A stretch of DNA of 64,000 nucleotides from the NCBI GenBank assembly GCA_009840385.1, contig VXNX01000013.1, forward strand, positions 572,222 to 636,221. The letters run 5' to 3'. A model generated the notes under the pieces. The model did no database searches and was not told the DNA's origin. It was given only the letters and a program-made list of their open reading frames with translations. The translations under genes and the position numbers were made by a program. Positions 27,226-36,277 of this stretch are shown in pieces; positions within the stretch are counted from its first letter, which is position 1, and each line of letters starts with the position of its first letter. Origin of the DNA: Candidatus Dadabacteria bacterium. Its GTDB lineage: Bacteria; Desulfobacterota_D; UBA1144; Nemesobacterales; Nemesobacteraceae.

Positions 27226-28353
27226 TTACAAAGTAATACGGAACGATCGGTCCTTATCGAGCCCAGCCAGTTCTTCGGGTGAAAGACCCTTTGACTGGAG
27301 CAGAACCTTGAATTTCCTCCCCATGAATTCAGGCATAAAAAGCGTCTTGGCCGCAAGACGGTCTCCCTGGTCCTGGGGCTTGTCGTATGTCTTGAAAATT
27401 TCGAGAATTCCCCAGTCAACAAGGAACTGCCCCTGCGTTGTATACTCGACAGTGGCAAGACCCGAGACATCCCCGACCCTCATAAGTTCGGAAAAATTAA
27501 CGTCAGCTGTTATATCCTGCTCTCCAACTCTCATGTAGGGGTCGAAACTCAGTTCATGGCGATAAAAGCACCTGAAGGTACCTTTTCGTCTTCCGGGGGA
27601 GTAAAGATCGGGAGCGAGAGATCCATAATCAATGCATAGAACAAACCCTTTTTGAAGCGCTTTTCCCACCTCGGCAAGCCATTTTCCCGCCAGCGGACAA
27701 GCTTCCGCCTCTTCGCCCTGAGCGTATCCGTCCAGATACCGTTTCGAAAACTCATGGACATCTTCGGTTTCAGGATCCCGGAGAACCTCCTCGATTTCCC
27801 CGTCGCGAAGGGAAAGAAAAACCTCGCGCATCTTCCCCCCATCCGATTTCAGCCTGTGGAAAGGCAAAGAATCAAGAAACTCGTTCGCGATTACCACTCC
27901 GCAGAAGCCGTCTCTTTCGATTTTTCGCAGGTCGTCCGTCCACCGCACTTTTTCGCGGTGTCCCTCCAAAGTTTTTTTCGCCGCCTGTCTCGCCACAGGG
28001 CTTATTTCGCTTATAACGTAATCGGTTCTCGAGTAGAGGTCCGGGTGGGTTTCACGAAGAGCTTCGAGTATGTCGAATGCAAGCTGACCGTTTGAGGCCC
28101 CGAACTCCACGACCGTGAACTTTCCGCCTCCAAGAAGAAGCGAAGCCTTGGCAAGCAACCGCGAGAGGGTCTCCCCGAAAGAGCGGTGAACCGACGGGGC
28201 GGTGTAAAAATCGCCCTTCTTTCCGATTCTCGCGTTCCCCGACGAATAGTAGCCCTGCTCAGGGTGAAAAAGGGAAAGTTCGACAAACTTCCGGAAAGAA
28301 ATCGAGCCGGATTCCCGTATTTCCTCCTTTATGATTTCCAAAAGCGTACGCAT
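27226..28353 (-). CDS. SAM-dependent methyltransferase, MidA/NDUFAF7 family (DUF185)
   Basis: A 375-residue protein. The family start is G-S-I-S-F-R-K-F-V-E-L-S-L-F-H-P-E-Q-G-Y-Y-S-S, then G-K-K-G-D-F-Y-T-A-P-S-V-H-R-S-F-G-E. The SAM-binding loop is V-V-E-F-G-A-S-N-G-Q-L-A-F-D-I-L (near 83-98). N-E-F-L-D-S-L-P-F-H-R is the conserved acidic segment. The mitochondrial member methylates an arginine of a complex I subunit. The bacterial substrate is not established. The gene stands alone between TetR and folE2. Confidence 0.9.
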   Translation of the reverse strand: MRTLLEIIKEEIRESGSISFRKFVELSLFHPEQGYYSSGNARIGKKGDFYTAPSVHRSFGETLSRLLAKASLLLGGGKFTVVEFGASNGQLAFDILEALRETHPDLYSRTDYVISEISPVARQAAKKTLEGHREKVRWTDDLRKIERDGFCGVVIANEFLDSLPFHRLKSDGGKMREVFLSLRDGEIEEVLRDPETEDVHEFSKRYLDGYAQGEEAEACPLAGKWLAEVGKALQKGFVLCIDYGSLAPDLYSPGRRKGTFRCFYRHELSFDPYMRVGEQDITADVNFSELMRVGDVSGLATVEYTTQGQFLVDWGILEIFKTYDKPQDQGDRLAAKTLFMPEFMGRKFKVLLQSKGLSPEELAGLDKDRSFRITL

Positions 28354-28805
28354 TTTTTCTCCGCCGCAGAAAACAACAGCCCAGAGATTAAATTACACAG
28401 CTTTTTGAGGTTTTAAAAACGGGGAGAAATCCTCCTGAACCGCCTGAAAAATAAAGGGAAAGAAGAACTTTCGCACGGATAAAAACGGTGTTTGCTCCGG
28501 GCGGGCATTTCACAGAACGCTAAAAGAACCCTCGTTGAGCCTAAAAAATTTATCAAGTGATTTCAGGGAATTACCTCTTTCGAACTGGGTCTAATCAAAA
28601 CATTCCACAATCTATCAACAGAAAAAAATTGTTTGATATCAAGTAATTACGAAAACACGAGGCCCTCTTTCGGCTTCCTCCGCGACACGGAACGCAAAAG
28701 TTGCCGAAGGAGTCAGTTTACGTCCATTATCAACTGGGAAATCCAAGGCGGATTATGCCCGAAAAACACCTGGAAACCGGCACAAACCCTATGGTTTCCG
28801 TCGGT
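28354..28805. other. 452-base intergenic region with two inverted repeats, no gene
   Basis: No convincing coding frame. A 10-bp stem (28665-28674 with 28703-28712, one G-U pair) encloses a 28-base loop with a further TTCC/GGAA pairing, so either strand could fold. A second stem next to the folE2 stop is listed as a terminator. A 10-bp palindrome TTGATATCAA lies at 28633-28642. No known riboswitch signature was recognised. Confidence 0.4.
28772..28799 (-). terminator. Possible folE2 terminator
   Basis: GGAAACC and GGTTTCC pair across a 14-base loop seven bases past the folE2 stop. On the minus strand GTGTTTTTC follows a few bases later. The stem is only seven pairs and the loop is long, so the call is weak. 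Confidence 0.35.
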
Positions 28806-29636
28806 CTACTTGTTTGAGGATCTTTTGCCGATGCTGGCAAAGGCGTTATGGCTGTGAATGCTCTCGTAGTTAAGAACCCTGAGTTCGTAAGAGTCGAAAC
28901 TGGGGTTGCCGTGAAGCTCCGAGGCTATGTTTCTCACGACATCCTCCACGAAGCAAGGCTTGTTGTAGGCACTCATCGTGACATGGCGCTCGTCTTCTCT
29001 TTTTAAAAGCGGGTAAAGCGGGGAAGATGCCCCTCTTTCGGCGATCCCTATGATTTCCTCAAGGCATATGTCTATCGGGTCGCTTTCCTTCTTGTTTTCG
29101 TGCGTGATGGTTATGAAAACCTTGGAACGCTGGTTGTGAGCCCCGTAATCGCTTATCTCCTTGCTGCAGGGACAGAGGGTCTTTACCGGAACCACCACGC
29201 TCTGGGTGAGGCGTATGCCCTCCGGGTGCATTTCGCCGTGGTACGTGCATTTATAGGGCTGGGGGGATATCTTGCCGCTCACAGGGGCGTGCCGGTTGAA
29301 AAAGTAATCAAATTCTATTTTGACGTCGGAATCCTCCGAACCCTGTCTGTCGCAGAGAGCAATCAGAAAAGAAGCCATATTCTCCAAGGAAAAGGCTCCG
29401 TTGAAATCAAGAGCCGTTTCAAGCAATCGGCTCATGTGAATCCCCTTCTGGTCGGGATTCAGGTTGACGCTCAGGCTCAGGGAAGCCTGGACGCTTTGGT
29501 CTCTCTCCGAATCGATTTCGCAGCCTTTTAGCTTGAGCGGAATCTTGAGGTCGCAGACGCCGACTCTGTCTATGGAGATATTCCTGTAGTCTTTTCTCGC
29601 CTGTATGTCTTCAATGGGCTTTTCTTCCAATTTCAT
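28806..29636 (-). CDS. folE2: GTP cyclohydrolase IB (FolE2/MptA family)
   Basis: A 276-residue enzyme that converts GTP to dihydroneopterin triphosphate for folate and deazapurine synthesis. FolE2 is unrelated in sequence to zinc-dependent FolE and is often used under zinc shortage. The catalytic region is L-C-P-C-S-K-E-I-S-D-Y-G-A-H-N-Q-R-S (about residues 146-163), with the metal-binding cysteine and histidine. H-G-E-M-H-P-E-G precedes it. The frame opens with TTG at 29642; the ATG at 29636 is preferred. Its product also feeds the queuosine route, and queF is at the right edge of the window. Confidence 0.95.
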   Translation of the reverse strand: MKLEEKPIEDIQARKDYRNISIDRVGVCDLKIPLKLKGCEIDSERDQSVQASLSLSVNLNPDQKGIHMSRLLETALDFNGAFSLENMASFLIALCDRQGSEDSDVKIEFDYFFNRHAPVSGKISPQPYKCTYHGEMHPEGIRLTQSVVVPVKTLCPCSKEISDYGAHNQRSKVFITITHENKKESDPIDICLEEIIGIAERGASSPLYPLLKREDERHVTMSAYNKPCFVEDVVRNIASELHGNPSFDSYELRVLNYESIHSHNAFASIGKRSSNK

Positions 29637-29763
29637 TTTCAAAGTACTTTTCCTCTTTCTTCGATAGAGTAACCGCCGCTGATCAAAGGCGGATTCTTCT
29701 CAGGACGGGGAAGGATACCACAACAAGAGACCTTTGCAACAACCAGAACAATGGCAAGGGGCT

Positions 29764-30102
29764 TCAGCGAAGTTTGGGATTATCCGCGTGCCGTTTCCCG
29801 TCCCTATGCGTTTTCTTCTCAAAGTTCTTTCTCAAAACCTCCGTAAGATCAACTCCCGTCTGATTCGCTATGCATGTCAAGACGAAGAAGACATCGGCAA
29901 GCTCGTCCCCAAGCTCCCGGCGATCCTCATCCCCCTTGAAGCTCTGCTCCCCGTAGGTCCTGGACATGATCCTCGCAACTTCGCCCACCTCCTCGACAAG
30001 CTGCGCGAGATTGGTAAGCTCAGAGAAGTACCGCACCCCCACTTTGCTTATCCATTCGTCAACTTCCCTCTGATACTCACTGACCGTTATCTCGCTGGAC
30101 AT
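29764..30102 (-). CDS. MazG-like nucleotide pyrophosphohydrolase
   Basis: A 112-residue all-alpha NTP-PPase. The metal-binding helices show L-V-E-E-V-G-E-V-A-R (about residues 35-44) and E-L-G-D-E-L-A-D-V-F-F-V-L (about 63-75), the EExxE/ExxD pattern of MazG, MazG-like and dUTPase-like proteins. The single domain suggests a house-cleaning enzyme for non-canonical nucleotides. The exact substrate cannot be inferred. Confidence 0.88.
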   Translation of the reverse strand: MSSEITVSEYQREVDEWISKVGVRYFSELTNLAQLVEEVGEVARIMSRTYGEQSFKGDEDRRELGDELADVFFVLTCIANQTGVDLTEVLRKNFEKKTHRDGKRHADNPKLR

Positions 30103-30163
30103 AAAACCACCCTCGGCTTCTTAGCGACCGCAACAAGCTCGAAAAAATCTTCTTCTCTTAATT

Positions 30164-30973
30164 CTACCACCCAAACCTCAAAAGAAGCGATTCCCTCATA
30201 ATCCGGTAACTCTTGGGAACCGAAGGCATCGCTTCGCCGTCCACCCCGCTTACGTAAACAATACCCGCAACTGCATTCGTAAGAAAAGCGTAATCGCTTG
30301 AGAGAATATCCTCAAGGGAAAAACTCCCGCAGACGGCCTCGTGGCCCAGCTGCTCGGCCGAGCGCAAAACAATCTCCCTTGTCACTCCCGGCAGAACGGG
30401 GCACTCAGAAGACGGGGTAAAAAGCTTCTCTCCCTTGACCCAGAAAACATTATGGCACGAGGTCTCGGCCACCCCGCCGTCCGTATCGAGGAAAAGGGCC
30501 TCGTCAAACCCTTTCTCAAGAGCCTCTCTTCTCGCCAAAATGTTTCCCAGGTAGTTAAGGGTCTTGTGCGAAAAAAGACGGTTCCGTCGAGACCTCCTCT
30601 CCCCGCAGACCCAAAGAGAGACGGCCTCGGGGCTCTTTGCGCGGGGCTTTACGGACACAAGAAGCGAAGCCTCCCGGGGTCGCGAGTGAAAAACCACGTC
30701 CCCTTCTCCAAAAAGACATGCCTTTACGTGAAGATCGTCTCCCGCGGCTTTTCCCACGGCATCTTCGATCCGAAGCCTCACCCGGGCTTCTCCGGGAAAC
30801 GGTATGCCGAGAAACTCGGCTCCTCTTTTCATTCTCTCAAGGTGCATGGAGAGGAAAACAGGAGGCGCGCCCTTCCACGTGAAGCTCTCAAAGACCCCCT
30901 CTCCGTAAAAAAGAGCGCGGAGCGCGGGCGGGTCTTCAAGCCTTTTTCCGTTAAGAAAGAAAAGTTCCTCCAT
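30164..30973 (-). CDS. pabC: Aminodeoxychorismate lyase (class IV PLP enzyme)
   Basis: A 269-residue class IV aminotransferase-fold protein. It makes 4-aminobenzoate from aminodeoxychorismate. The PLP lysine lies in H-K-T-L-N-Y-L-G-N (about residues 138-146). The conserved E-T-S-C-H-N-V-F-W and P-V-L-P-G-V-T-R-E motifs follow. The ATG is nine bases after the pabB stop. Branched-chain aminotransferases share the fold, but the pabB neighbour and the short length favour PabC. Confidence 0.88.
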   Translation of the reverse strand: MEELFFLNGKRLEDPPALRALFYGEGVFESFTWKGAPPVFLSMHLERMKRGAEFLGIPFPGEARVRLRIEDAVGKAAGDDLHVKACLFGEGDVVFHSRPREASLLVSVKPRAKSPEAVSLWVCGERRSRRNRLFSHKTLNYLGNILARREALEKGFDEALFLDTDGGVAETSCHNVFWVKGEKLFTPSSECPVLPGVTREIVLRSAEQLGHEAVCGSFSLEDILSSDYAFLTNAVAGIVYVSGVDGEAMPSVPKSYRIMRESLLLRFGW

Positions 30974-30982
30974 GGCCGATGA

Positions 30983-32209
30983 TTATATCACCTGTCGGGA
31001 CGCGACCGACGCAAGCGCCTTTGCCTTGAGTTCCGTCTCCCCGTATTCCTCTTCCGCTCTCGAATCCCACACGATTCCGCCTCCGAACCAGAAGTCCGCA
31101 CCTTCGGGACGGTTAACCCCAGTGCGGATCGCGACGCTCATGGTGAAATTCCCGTCCGGGGGGAAAAGACAGATCGCCCCGCAGTAAGGACCCCTGAGAT
31201 GGGGCTCGAGGCTGTCTATTATGCTAAGAGCCTCTCTTTTCGGGGCGCCGGTAACGGACCCCGGGGGAAAGGTGCTGGCAATTATCTGGGAGAATCCGAC
31301 TCCGGGGCGGAGGCGTCCCTCGATTTCCGACTCCATCTGGAAAAGGGTGCTGTAGGGCCTGACGGCGAAAAGCTGCCTCACCCCTATGGAACCGTAACCG
31401 CATATTCTCCCGAGGTCGTTTCTCATGAGATCAACTATCATGAGGTTCTCGGCCCGCTCCTTGGGGCTTTTTCCGAGCGTCTCGGCAAGTTCCCTGTCGC
31501 GGCGGGGGTCCGGGTCCCTGCGGATCGTCCCCTTTATGGGCCTTGTGGTAATCCTGTCTCCCCTTTTCCTGAGAAAAAGCTCCATAGAACCGCTTACGAG
31601 ATCAAAACCCGGAAAACTGATAAGGGCGGCGAAAGGAACGGGCTGAGCGCGGTAAAAATCCGCAAACCACGAAAGCGATTCGCCCAGGGGCTCGAAGCGG
31701 AACTTGCGCGAAAGGTTCACCTGGTAAACGTCTCCGGCGGCTATGTGCTCCTTTATCGCGGAAATCTTCCGGGCGTACTCCTCCTTCCTGATGTTCGGGC
31801 GCGGAGCGCCCCCGGGGCAGTTCTCCGCGGAGGAAGCGGGGACAGAGAGCGCCTCCTCGCAGGAACCGACGTAAAAGCCGCTCTGCTCGTAGAAGTGGAA
31901 AAACACGAGGGGGAGCTTTTCTTCTCCCTTTCTCTCCGAGGTCCTAACCCCGGGAGTCGTGTACCGAAAGTATTCGTAGCTTATGTAGCCGAGCGCGGTG
32001 TATCCCTCGGCGGCCAGGCGCTCGACGAAGCGGAGGGGGTCTTCGGAAGAGGTTTCCTCCGTGGAATCGGAGAACATTCTGGTCTTTCCGCCTGAGAAGC
32101 AGAGAGTTAAAACGGGATCGCCGAAAACTCCGGCCATGGGAGAGGAACCCGAGTCGAACCATCCTCCGCCCGAGTCTATCAAAAGGGACCTTGGCTTGTA
32201 AGACTTCAT
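30983..32209 (-). CDS. pabB: Aminodeoxychorismate synthase component I
   Basis: A 408-residue chorismate-binding enzyme. The motif T-R-P-I-K-G-T-I-R-R (about residues 229-238) contains the PIKGT lysine that separates PabB from anthranilate synthase TrpE, which has alanine there. E-N-L-M-I-V-D-L-M-R-N-D-L-G-R and F-P-P-G-S-V-T-G-A-P-K follow. AGGAGG precedes the ATG. The glutaminase pabA is not adjacent. With pabC it forms a two-gene operon for 4-aminobenzoate. Confidence 0.93.
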   Translation of the reverse strand: MKSYKPRSLLIDSGGGWFDSGSSPMAGVFGDPVLTLCFSGGKTRMFSDSTEETSSEDPLRFVERLAAEGYTALGYISYEYFRYTTPGVRTSERKGEEKLPLVFFHFYEQSGFYVGSCEEALSVPASSAENCPGGAPRPNIRKEEYARKISAIKEHIAAGDVYQVNLSRKFRFEPLGESLSWFADFYRAQPVPFAALISFPGFDLVSGSMELFLRKRGDRITTRPIKGTIRRDPDPRRDRELAETLGKSPKERAENLMIVDLMRNDLGRICGYGSIGVRQLFAVRPYSTLFQMESEIEGRLRPGVGFSQIIASTFPPGSVTGAPKREALSIIDSLEPHLRGPYCGAICLFPPDGNFTMSVAIRTGVNRPEGADFWFGGGIVWDSRAEEEYGETELKAKALASVASRQVI

Positions 32210-32263
32210 CGGCTCCTCCTTCTGAGACTCAACACCCGGTCAGGCAGGCGCGCGGGAACCTGT

Positions 32264-34267
32264 TTACGACGGGGGCGAAGCATCCGCACCGTCGACCGAG
32301 CGGCGAAGGATCTCGGCTATGTCCTGAATGCCGATATCCTCCTCCTTGCCCTTGAACCTGGCGGCGTCGTCAAACATCGTGTTGCAGAAGTAGCACGCGG
32401 TCGCCAAGGTGTCCGGGTTAATCTCCGCCGCCTCATCGAAGCGGTTCCAGTTAACCCTAGGAGCCTCTTCCTCCATCCATATCTTTCCGCCCCCGGCGCC
32501 GCAGCAGAAGCTCTTGGTCCTGTTCCTTTTCATCTCCACGAGATCAATCCCCGGGATGCTTTTCAGTATTTCCCTCGGGGAGTCGTAAACATTGTTGTAG
32601 CGGCCGATGTAGCAGGAATCGTGGTAGGTTATCTTCTCGTCGATCGGGGCGTCGGGATTAAGTTTTCCGTCCTGGATGAGCTGCAGGAGAAAATCGGTGT
32701 GGTGAACGACTTCGTAGTGCCCGCCGAACTGGGGATACTCGTTCTTTATGGTGTTGAAGCAGTGCGGGCAGTTCGCGAGAATCTTCTTTACCTTAAGCTC
32801 GTTCATAGTCTCGATGTTCTGGACGGCGAGCATCTGATAGAGGGCCTCCTCCCCGAGCCTTCTCGCGGGATCTCCCGTGCAGGTCTCCCCGGGACCCATA
32901 ACGGCGAAATTTACCCCCGCGATCTTAAGCAGGGTCACTATAGCCTTCGATACTTCCTGCCCCCTGGGGTCGTAGCCCCCGAAACATCCCGTCCAGTAGA
33001 TCACGTCGAATTCGCTTGCGTTCTCGGCGGAAACGCCCAGGATGGGAACTTCCATCTCAGAGAGCCACGAGCCGCGGTCCGCCTCCGGGAACCCCCAGGG
33101 GTTTCCGTTGTTCTGAAGCTTCTGAAGAGTTCTGGTCGCGGTTCCGCTCAGTCGGCCCTCAAGCGTAAGGAATCTTCTCATGTCCATTATCTTGCCCATC
33201 TGATCGATAAAAAGCGGGCACTGCTCCACACAGGCATTACAAGTGGTGCACGCCCAGAGCTCATCTGGAGTCACCCACTCGGTGTCGGGAAGGTCGGGCT
33301 GCTCTTCCAGGGGCTTTCCGGCGAGTATGTCCTTCCCCTCGCTTGAGACGTAATGGCGAAGCTTGACAACGATGTCCCTGGGAGAGAGAACCTTCTCGGT
33401 GTTCCACGCCGGGCAGTTGTCCGTGCACCTTCCGCACTCGGTGCAGGTATAGGCGTCAAGTATGTCTTTCCAGCTGAAATCGGCTACCTTCGAGGAGCCA
33501 AAGTGGTCAAGGTCCTCGGGGATCTCCTCGAAATCAAGCTTCGAGAGCTGCCCGCGGGGCTTTAGGCTCTGGAAAAAAACGTTAAAAACCGCCGTCAGCA
33601 CGTGGCTGTGCTTCGAATAGGGAAGGTAATTGAGGAACGAAAGCACTATCAGGACGTGGAACCACCAGAAAAACTCCTTCCAGAAAAAGGTGCTCCCGGC
33701 GCTCATGCCGTCGTAGAGCCCGGAGAAGGCGCCGGACACCGGCAGCATGGCGGGGCTTGCCTCGGCAAGCGCGATCCTTGCTCCCGTGGTGAGAAAGGCG
33801 GTGATCATGAGGCCGAATATAAGACCCAGTATCACGACCGCGTCGGGTCCGTTAACCTCCCTTCTTCTGCCTATGGTGAGCCTGTTTATTATGCCCATGG
33901 CTATGGCGACCAGAACCAGGGCCTGCACTACGTCGAGGATCAGCTCGTAGATTCCCCCCAGAGTTCCCGGGAAAACGTGAAATCCGGGAATAACGCCGCT
34001 TATCAGCATCTCAACCGTCCCCACCGTTATTATGACGAAACCCCAGAAGATCATGGCGTGCTCTATGCCGGCGAAACGGTACTTGAAAAGCCTTCTTTGC
34101 CCGAACACGTAGATGATGACCTTCTTTATCCTCTCGGGAATGTTGTCAAACCTGTTGTCTTCCTTTTTGCCGAGAGTAACGAGCCTTATGAGCAGGCGGA
34201 TGTTGTAGGCGAAAAAACCGAAAGCTGCCACAAGCACCAGAAGCATTATCGCGGATTTGGGGTTCAT
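32264..34267 (-). CDS. Membrane-anchored HdrD-like Fe-S oxidoreductase (probable ETF:quinone oxidoreductase type)
   Basis: A 667-residue protein in three parts. The N-terminal part (about residues 1-230) has several transmembrane helices like nitrate reductase gamma/HdrE. The middle has two [4Fe-4S] motifs, C-T-E-C-G-R-C-T-D-N-C-P (about 270) and C-T-T-C-N-A-C-V-E-Q-C-P (about 340). The C-terminal part has two CCG domains (W-T-G-C-F-G-G-Y-D; later F-C-C-G-A-G-G-G-K-I-W-M-E-E). This layout matches oxidoreductases proposed to pass electrons from electron-transfer flavoprotein to menaquinone in acyl-CoA oxidation. etfAB and acyl-CoA dehydrogenase are not in the window. The ATG at 34267 with CGGAG upstream is preferred over the TTG at 34285. 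Confidence 0.85.
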   Translation of the reverse strand: MNPKSAIMLLVLVAAFGFFAYNIRLLIRLVTLGKKEDNRFDNIPERIKKVIIYVFGQRRLFKYRFAGIEHAMIFWGFVIITVGTVEMLISGVIPGFHVFPGTLGGIYELILDVVQALVLVAIAMGIINRLTIGRRREVNGPDAVVILGLIFGLMITAFLTTGARIALAEASPAMLPVSGAFSGLYDGMSAGSTFFWKEFFWWFHVLIVLSFLNYLPYSKHSHVLTAVFNVFFQSLKPRGQLSKLDFEEIPEDLDHFGSSKVADFSWKDILDAYTCTECGRCTDNCPAWNTEKVLSPRDIVVKLRHYVSSEGKDILAGKPLEEQPDLPDTEWVTPDELWACTTCNACVEQCPLFIDQMGKIMDMRRFLTLEGRLSGTATRTLQKLQNNGNPWGFPEADRGSWLSEMEVPILGVSAENASEFDVIYWTGCFGGYDPRGQEVSKAIVTLLKIAGVNFAVMGPGETCTGDPARRLGEEALYQMLAVQNIETMNELKVKKILANCPHCFNTIKNEYPQFGGHYEVVHHTDFLLQLIQDGKLNPDAPIDEKITYHDSCYIGRYNNVYDSPREILKSIPGIDLVEMKRNRTKSFCCGAGGGKIWMEEEAPRVNWNRFDEAAEINPDTLATACYFCNTMFDDAARFKGKEEDIGIQDIAEILRRSVDGADASPPS

Positions 34268-34500
34268 ACAGTTTCTCCGAAGCAAGACTATGGAAAAAAG
34301 CAGGATGAATTATATTGAATCCGCGGGGTTTAATCAAGCCGGGAGGAGAGCGCCGGTCTCATCTGCCACTCAAGCGTCGAGGCACGCTCGCCGGGAATAA
34401 AAACCGCCTCTTTCACGGTGCCGAAGAGGCAGCGCTCGACTCTGTTCGGCAAAAAAAGTTTCCCTGTTCCGCTGCCCGCGGCGCGTTCGCTCAGACAAGG

Positions 34501-35991
34501 TCAGCTTTTCCGGCTCCTGTCCTTCCGCCGCGCCCGCAGATCCCAGGTCAGAAGCTTTTCGCCCGGGCGGCTTTTCCCCGAGGTCGCCAGAAACAGAACC
34601 GCAGTGATTAAAAACAGGCCGAAAGCCGAAACTTCAAGCCCGTTCCCGCTCCCGGAAGCAATCGCGCATCCTCCAGCTCCGCCCCCGCCCCTATGGGGCC
34701 TCGGATAAATGCCGGAACCGAGGATATAGTCGGTATCTCCTTCTATGCCGAAGTCTGTCAGCATGAAGTACCCGCGCTTAACCGAGGTGCCGAGGGCCCT
34801 GCCGGGGATAGGTCCTCCCTCGTCGCAGAAGAGCATCTGTTCATCTTCGTCCCCGCCTTCATCCTCCAAGGGGGACGCAACAGGAACAAATCCCGTCTCC
34901 CTGCAGAGCACCTCGTCGCCGTCGACAGACGGATCGTCCCAAAGGTAAGTGAGAAAGCCCTCGCCCGGGGTATCGTCCTGTTTGCGCAGTTCTTCCAGCA
35001 CGGCCCGGGCAATGTTGAGACCGTTGTCGTCTATGACATGGAATGCCGTATCCTGAGATGCCGGGTTGTGTCCGTTAAAAATCGCAAACCGCTTATCCGT
35101 ATAAGTGAATATAAAGAAATATATGGAACCCGATTTCCAAGGCCCGTTTTCATCCCTCCAGCAGGGCATAAGCTGAATCATTCTCACCAGAGGAAACCTT
35201 CCCTGCGCGTTATTGGCGGGAACCTCGGCAAGCTCACCAGTAACGTGCTCGTTTACCGTTTTCACGTAATTCTCAAGACTCTCCTCGTCGCGGACCATAT
35301 CGGCCCTTGTGCGTTTGAACTGTTCTCCGTTGGGGCCTGTTCCGGGTTCGTTAAAGTACTCGGGGCCGAGATCGGGGCACCGGACCTTGGAAAAATCCAC
35401 TTTATCCCGTTCATGATTAAAACCCGCGACTGTATAAACGATATTTTGGGCTCCTGTCTGGCTTGTAATGATAGTTTGAACGGCGCAGACACGGTTGCCG
35501 TATTTCTTCTCCTCCTCGTTTTGAGCTTGAACGCAGACCGCCTCTTCACCTGCCCCTTCTGCCCTGGTCATAAGTCGCTCGAAAATTGCGAAGTTCCTCA
35601 AAGACCCGCTTCCGGCGGAAGGATGTTTCCCATGAAAAAACACGATATCGCCTGACTGAGCGGAAGCGTCGGTCTGTTGCCCGCCGCCTGCTTTATTAAC
35701 GGTAATTACGTACATGTCGCCATGCCTCCACACTCCGTTACTGTTTCTCATGGCGTTGCGGAAATCCGCGTGCTCATCGTAGCTTCTGCGTTGCTCCTGA
35801 TGCTCTTTTACGTGCAGTACGAAATCCTTCACCGCCCTCTCGGCTTCCCGATCATCGTTTCCCATATTCGCGTCACTCGCCTCTTCGGCAGTTGTTGTAT
35901 ACATCCCTTCGTCATGCGCAGAAGCGGGAGGGGCGGCGGAAAAAACGATTACACAGAAGAAAAACAGGGTGAGCGCCGGAAATTTTTTCAT
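34501..35991 (-). CDS. Secreted protein with two Cache-like domains and a C-terminal Gly-Gly-Cys membrane anchor
   Basis: A 496-residue exported protein. The signal peptide runs to about residue 25 (A-S-A). The region about 290-430 reads like a Cache sensor domain: F-A-I-F-N-G-H-N-P, V-I-D-D-N-G, G-E-G-F-L-T-Y-L-W-D-D-P, then T-D-Y-I-L-G-S-G-I-Y-P. Residues about 40-200 are a degenerate copy: M-Y-V-I-T-V-N, V-F-F-H-G-K-H-P, Y-T-V-A-G-F. The tail has G-G-G-G-A-G-G-C (Cys about 442), a transmembrane helix (about 453-470) and a basic 26-residue end. That resembles CTERM-type sorting signals, although the end is longer than usual. There is no cytoplasmic signalling domain. It faces the TonB-dependent receptor gene. 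Confidence 0.7.
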   Translation of the reverse strand: MKKFPALTLFFFCVIVFSAAPPASAHDEGMYTTTAEEASDANMGNDDREAERAVKDFVLHVKEHQEQRRSYDEHADFRNAMRNSNGVWRHGDMYVITVNKAGGGQQTDASAQSGDIVFFHGKHPSAGSGSLRNFAIFERLMTRAEGAGEEAVCVQAQNEEEKKYGNRVCAVQTIITSQTGAQNIVYTVAGFNHERDKVDFSKVRCPDLGPEYFNEPGTGPNGEQFKRTRADMVRDEESLENYVKTVNEHVTGELAEVPANNAQGRFPLVRMIQLMPCWRDENGPWKSGSIYFFIFTYTDKRFAIFNGHNPASQDTAFHVIDDNGLNIARAVLEELRKQDDTPGEGFLTYLWDDPSVDGDEVLCRETGFVPVASPLEDEGGDEDEQMLFCDEGGPIPGRALGTSVKRGYFMLTDFGIEGDTDYILGSGIYPRPHRGGGGAGGCAIASGSGNGLEVSAFGLFLITAVLFLATSGKSRPGEKLLTWDLRARRKDRSRKS

Positions 35992-36277
35992 GATTTAAAA
36001 TCCCTCCCTTTTCGCCGATTAAGAGAGAAGTTCGAGCTTAACTGCAGGTTTTGATTCTTTATCGAACTGATAATACCTAGTTGGCGCTAAAAACGAAATT
36101 GGGATAAAGTAATTTTCATAATTCGGATTCCTGCCCGATTAGATTCATGAATGCCGGGATTTTACAAAGTCCGCCGGTTTTGCGACGATTTCCGGGAAGT
36201 GAGCGGATTCAGGTATCTAGAAACGCCATCATCAGACGGGGTCTGGAAGCTCAAGCGGCAAAAAGGAGTAACAAAAA

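Noticed and set aside
28633-28857. 74-codon frame in the gap after folE2
   Set aside because: No ribosome binding site, runs into folE2 on the other strand and lacks recognisable features.
31199-32095. 298-codon frame opposite pabB
   Set aside because: Antisense shadow; the pabB frame carries the full chorismate-binding motifs.
35992-36277. Cobalamin riboswitch or Fur box upstream of the TonB-dependent receptor
   Set aside because: No B12-box-like sequence or Fur-type palindrome found, so no substrate is assigned.
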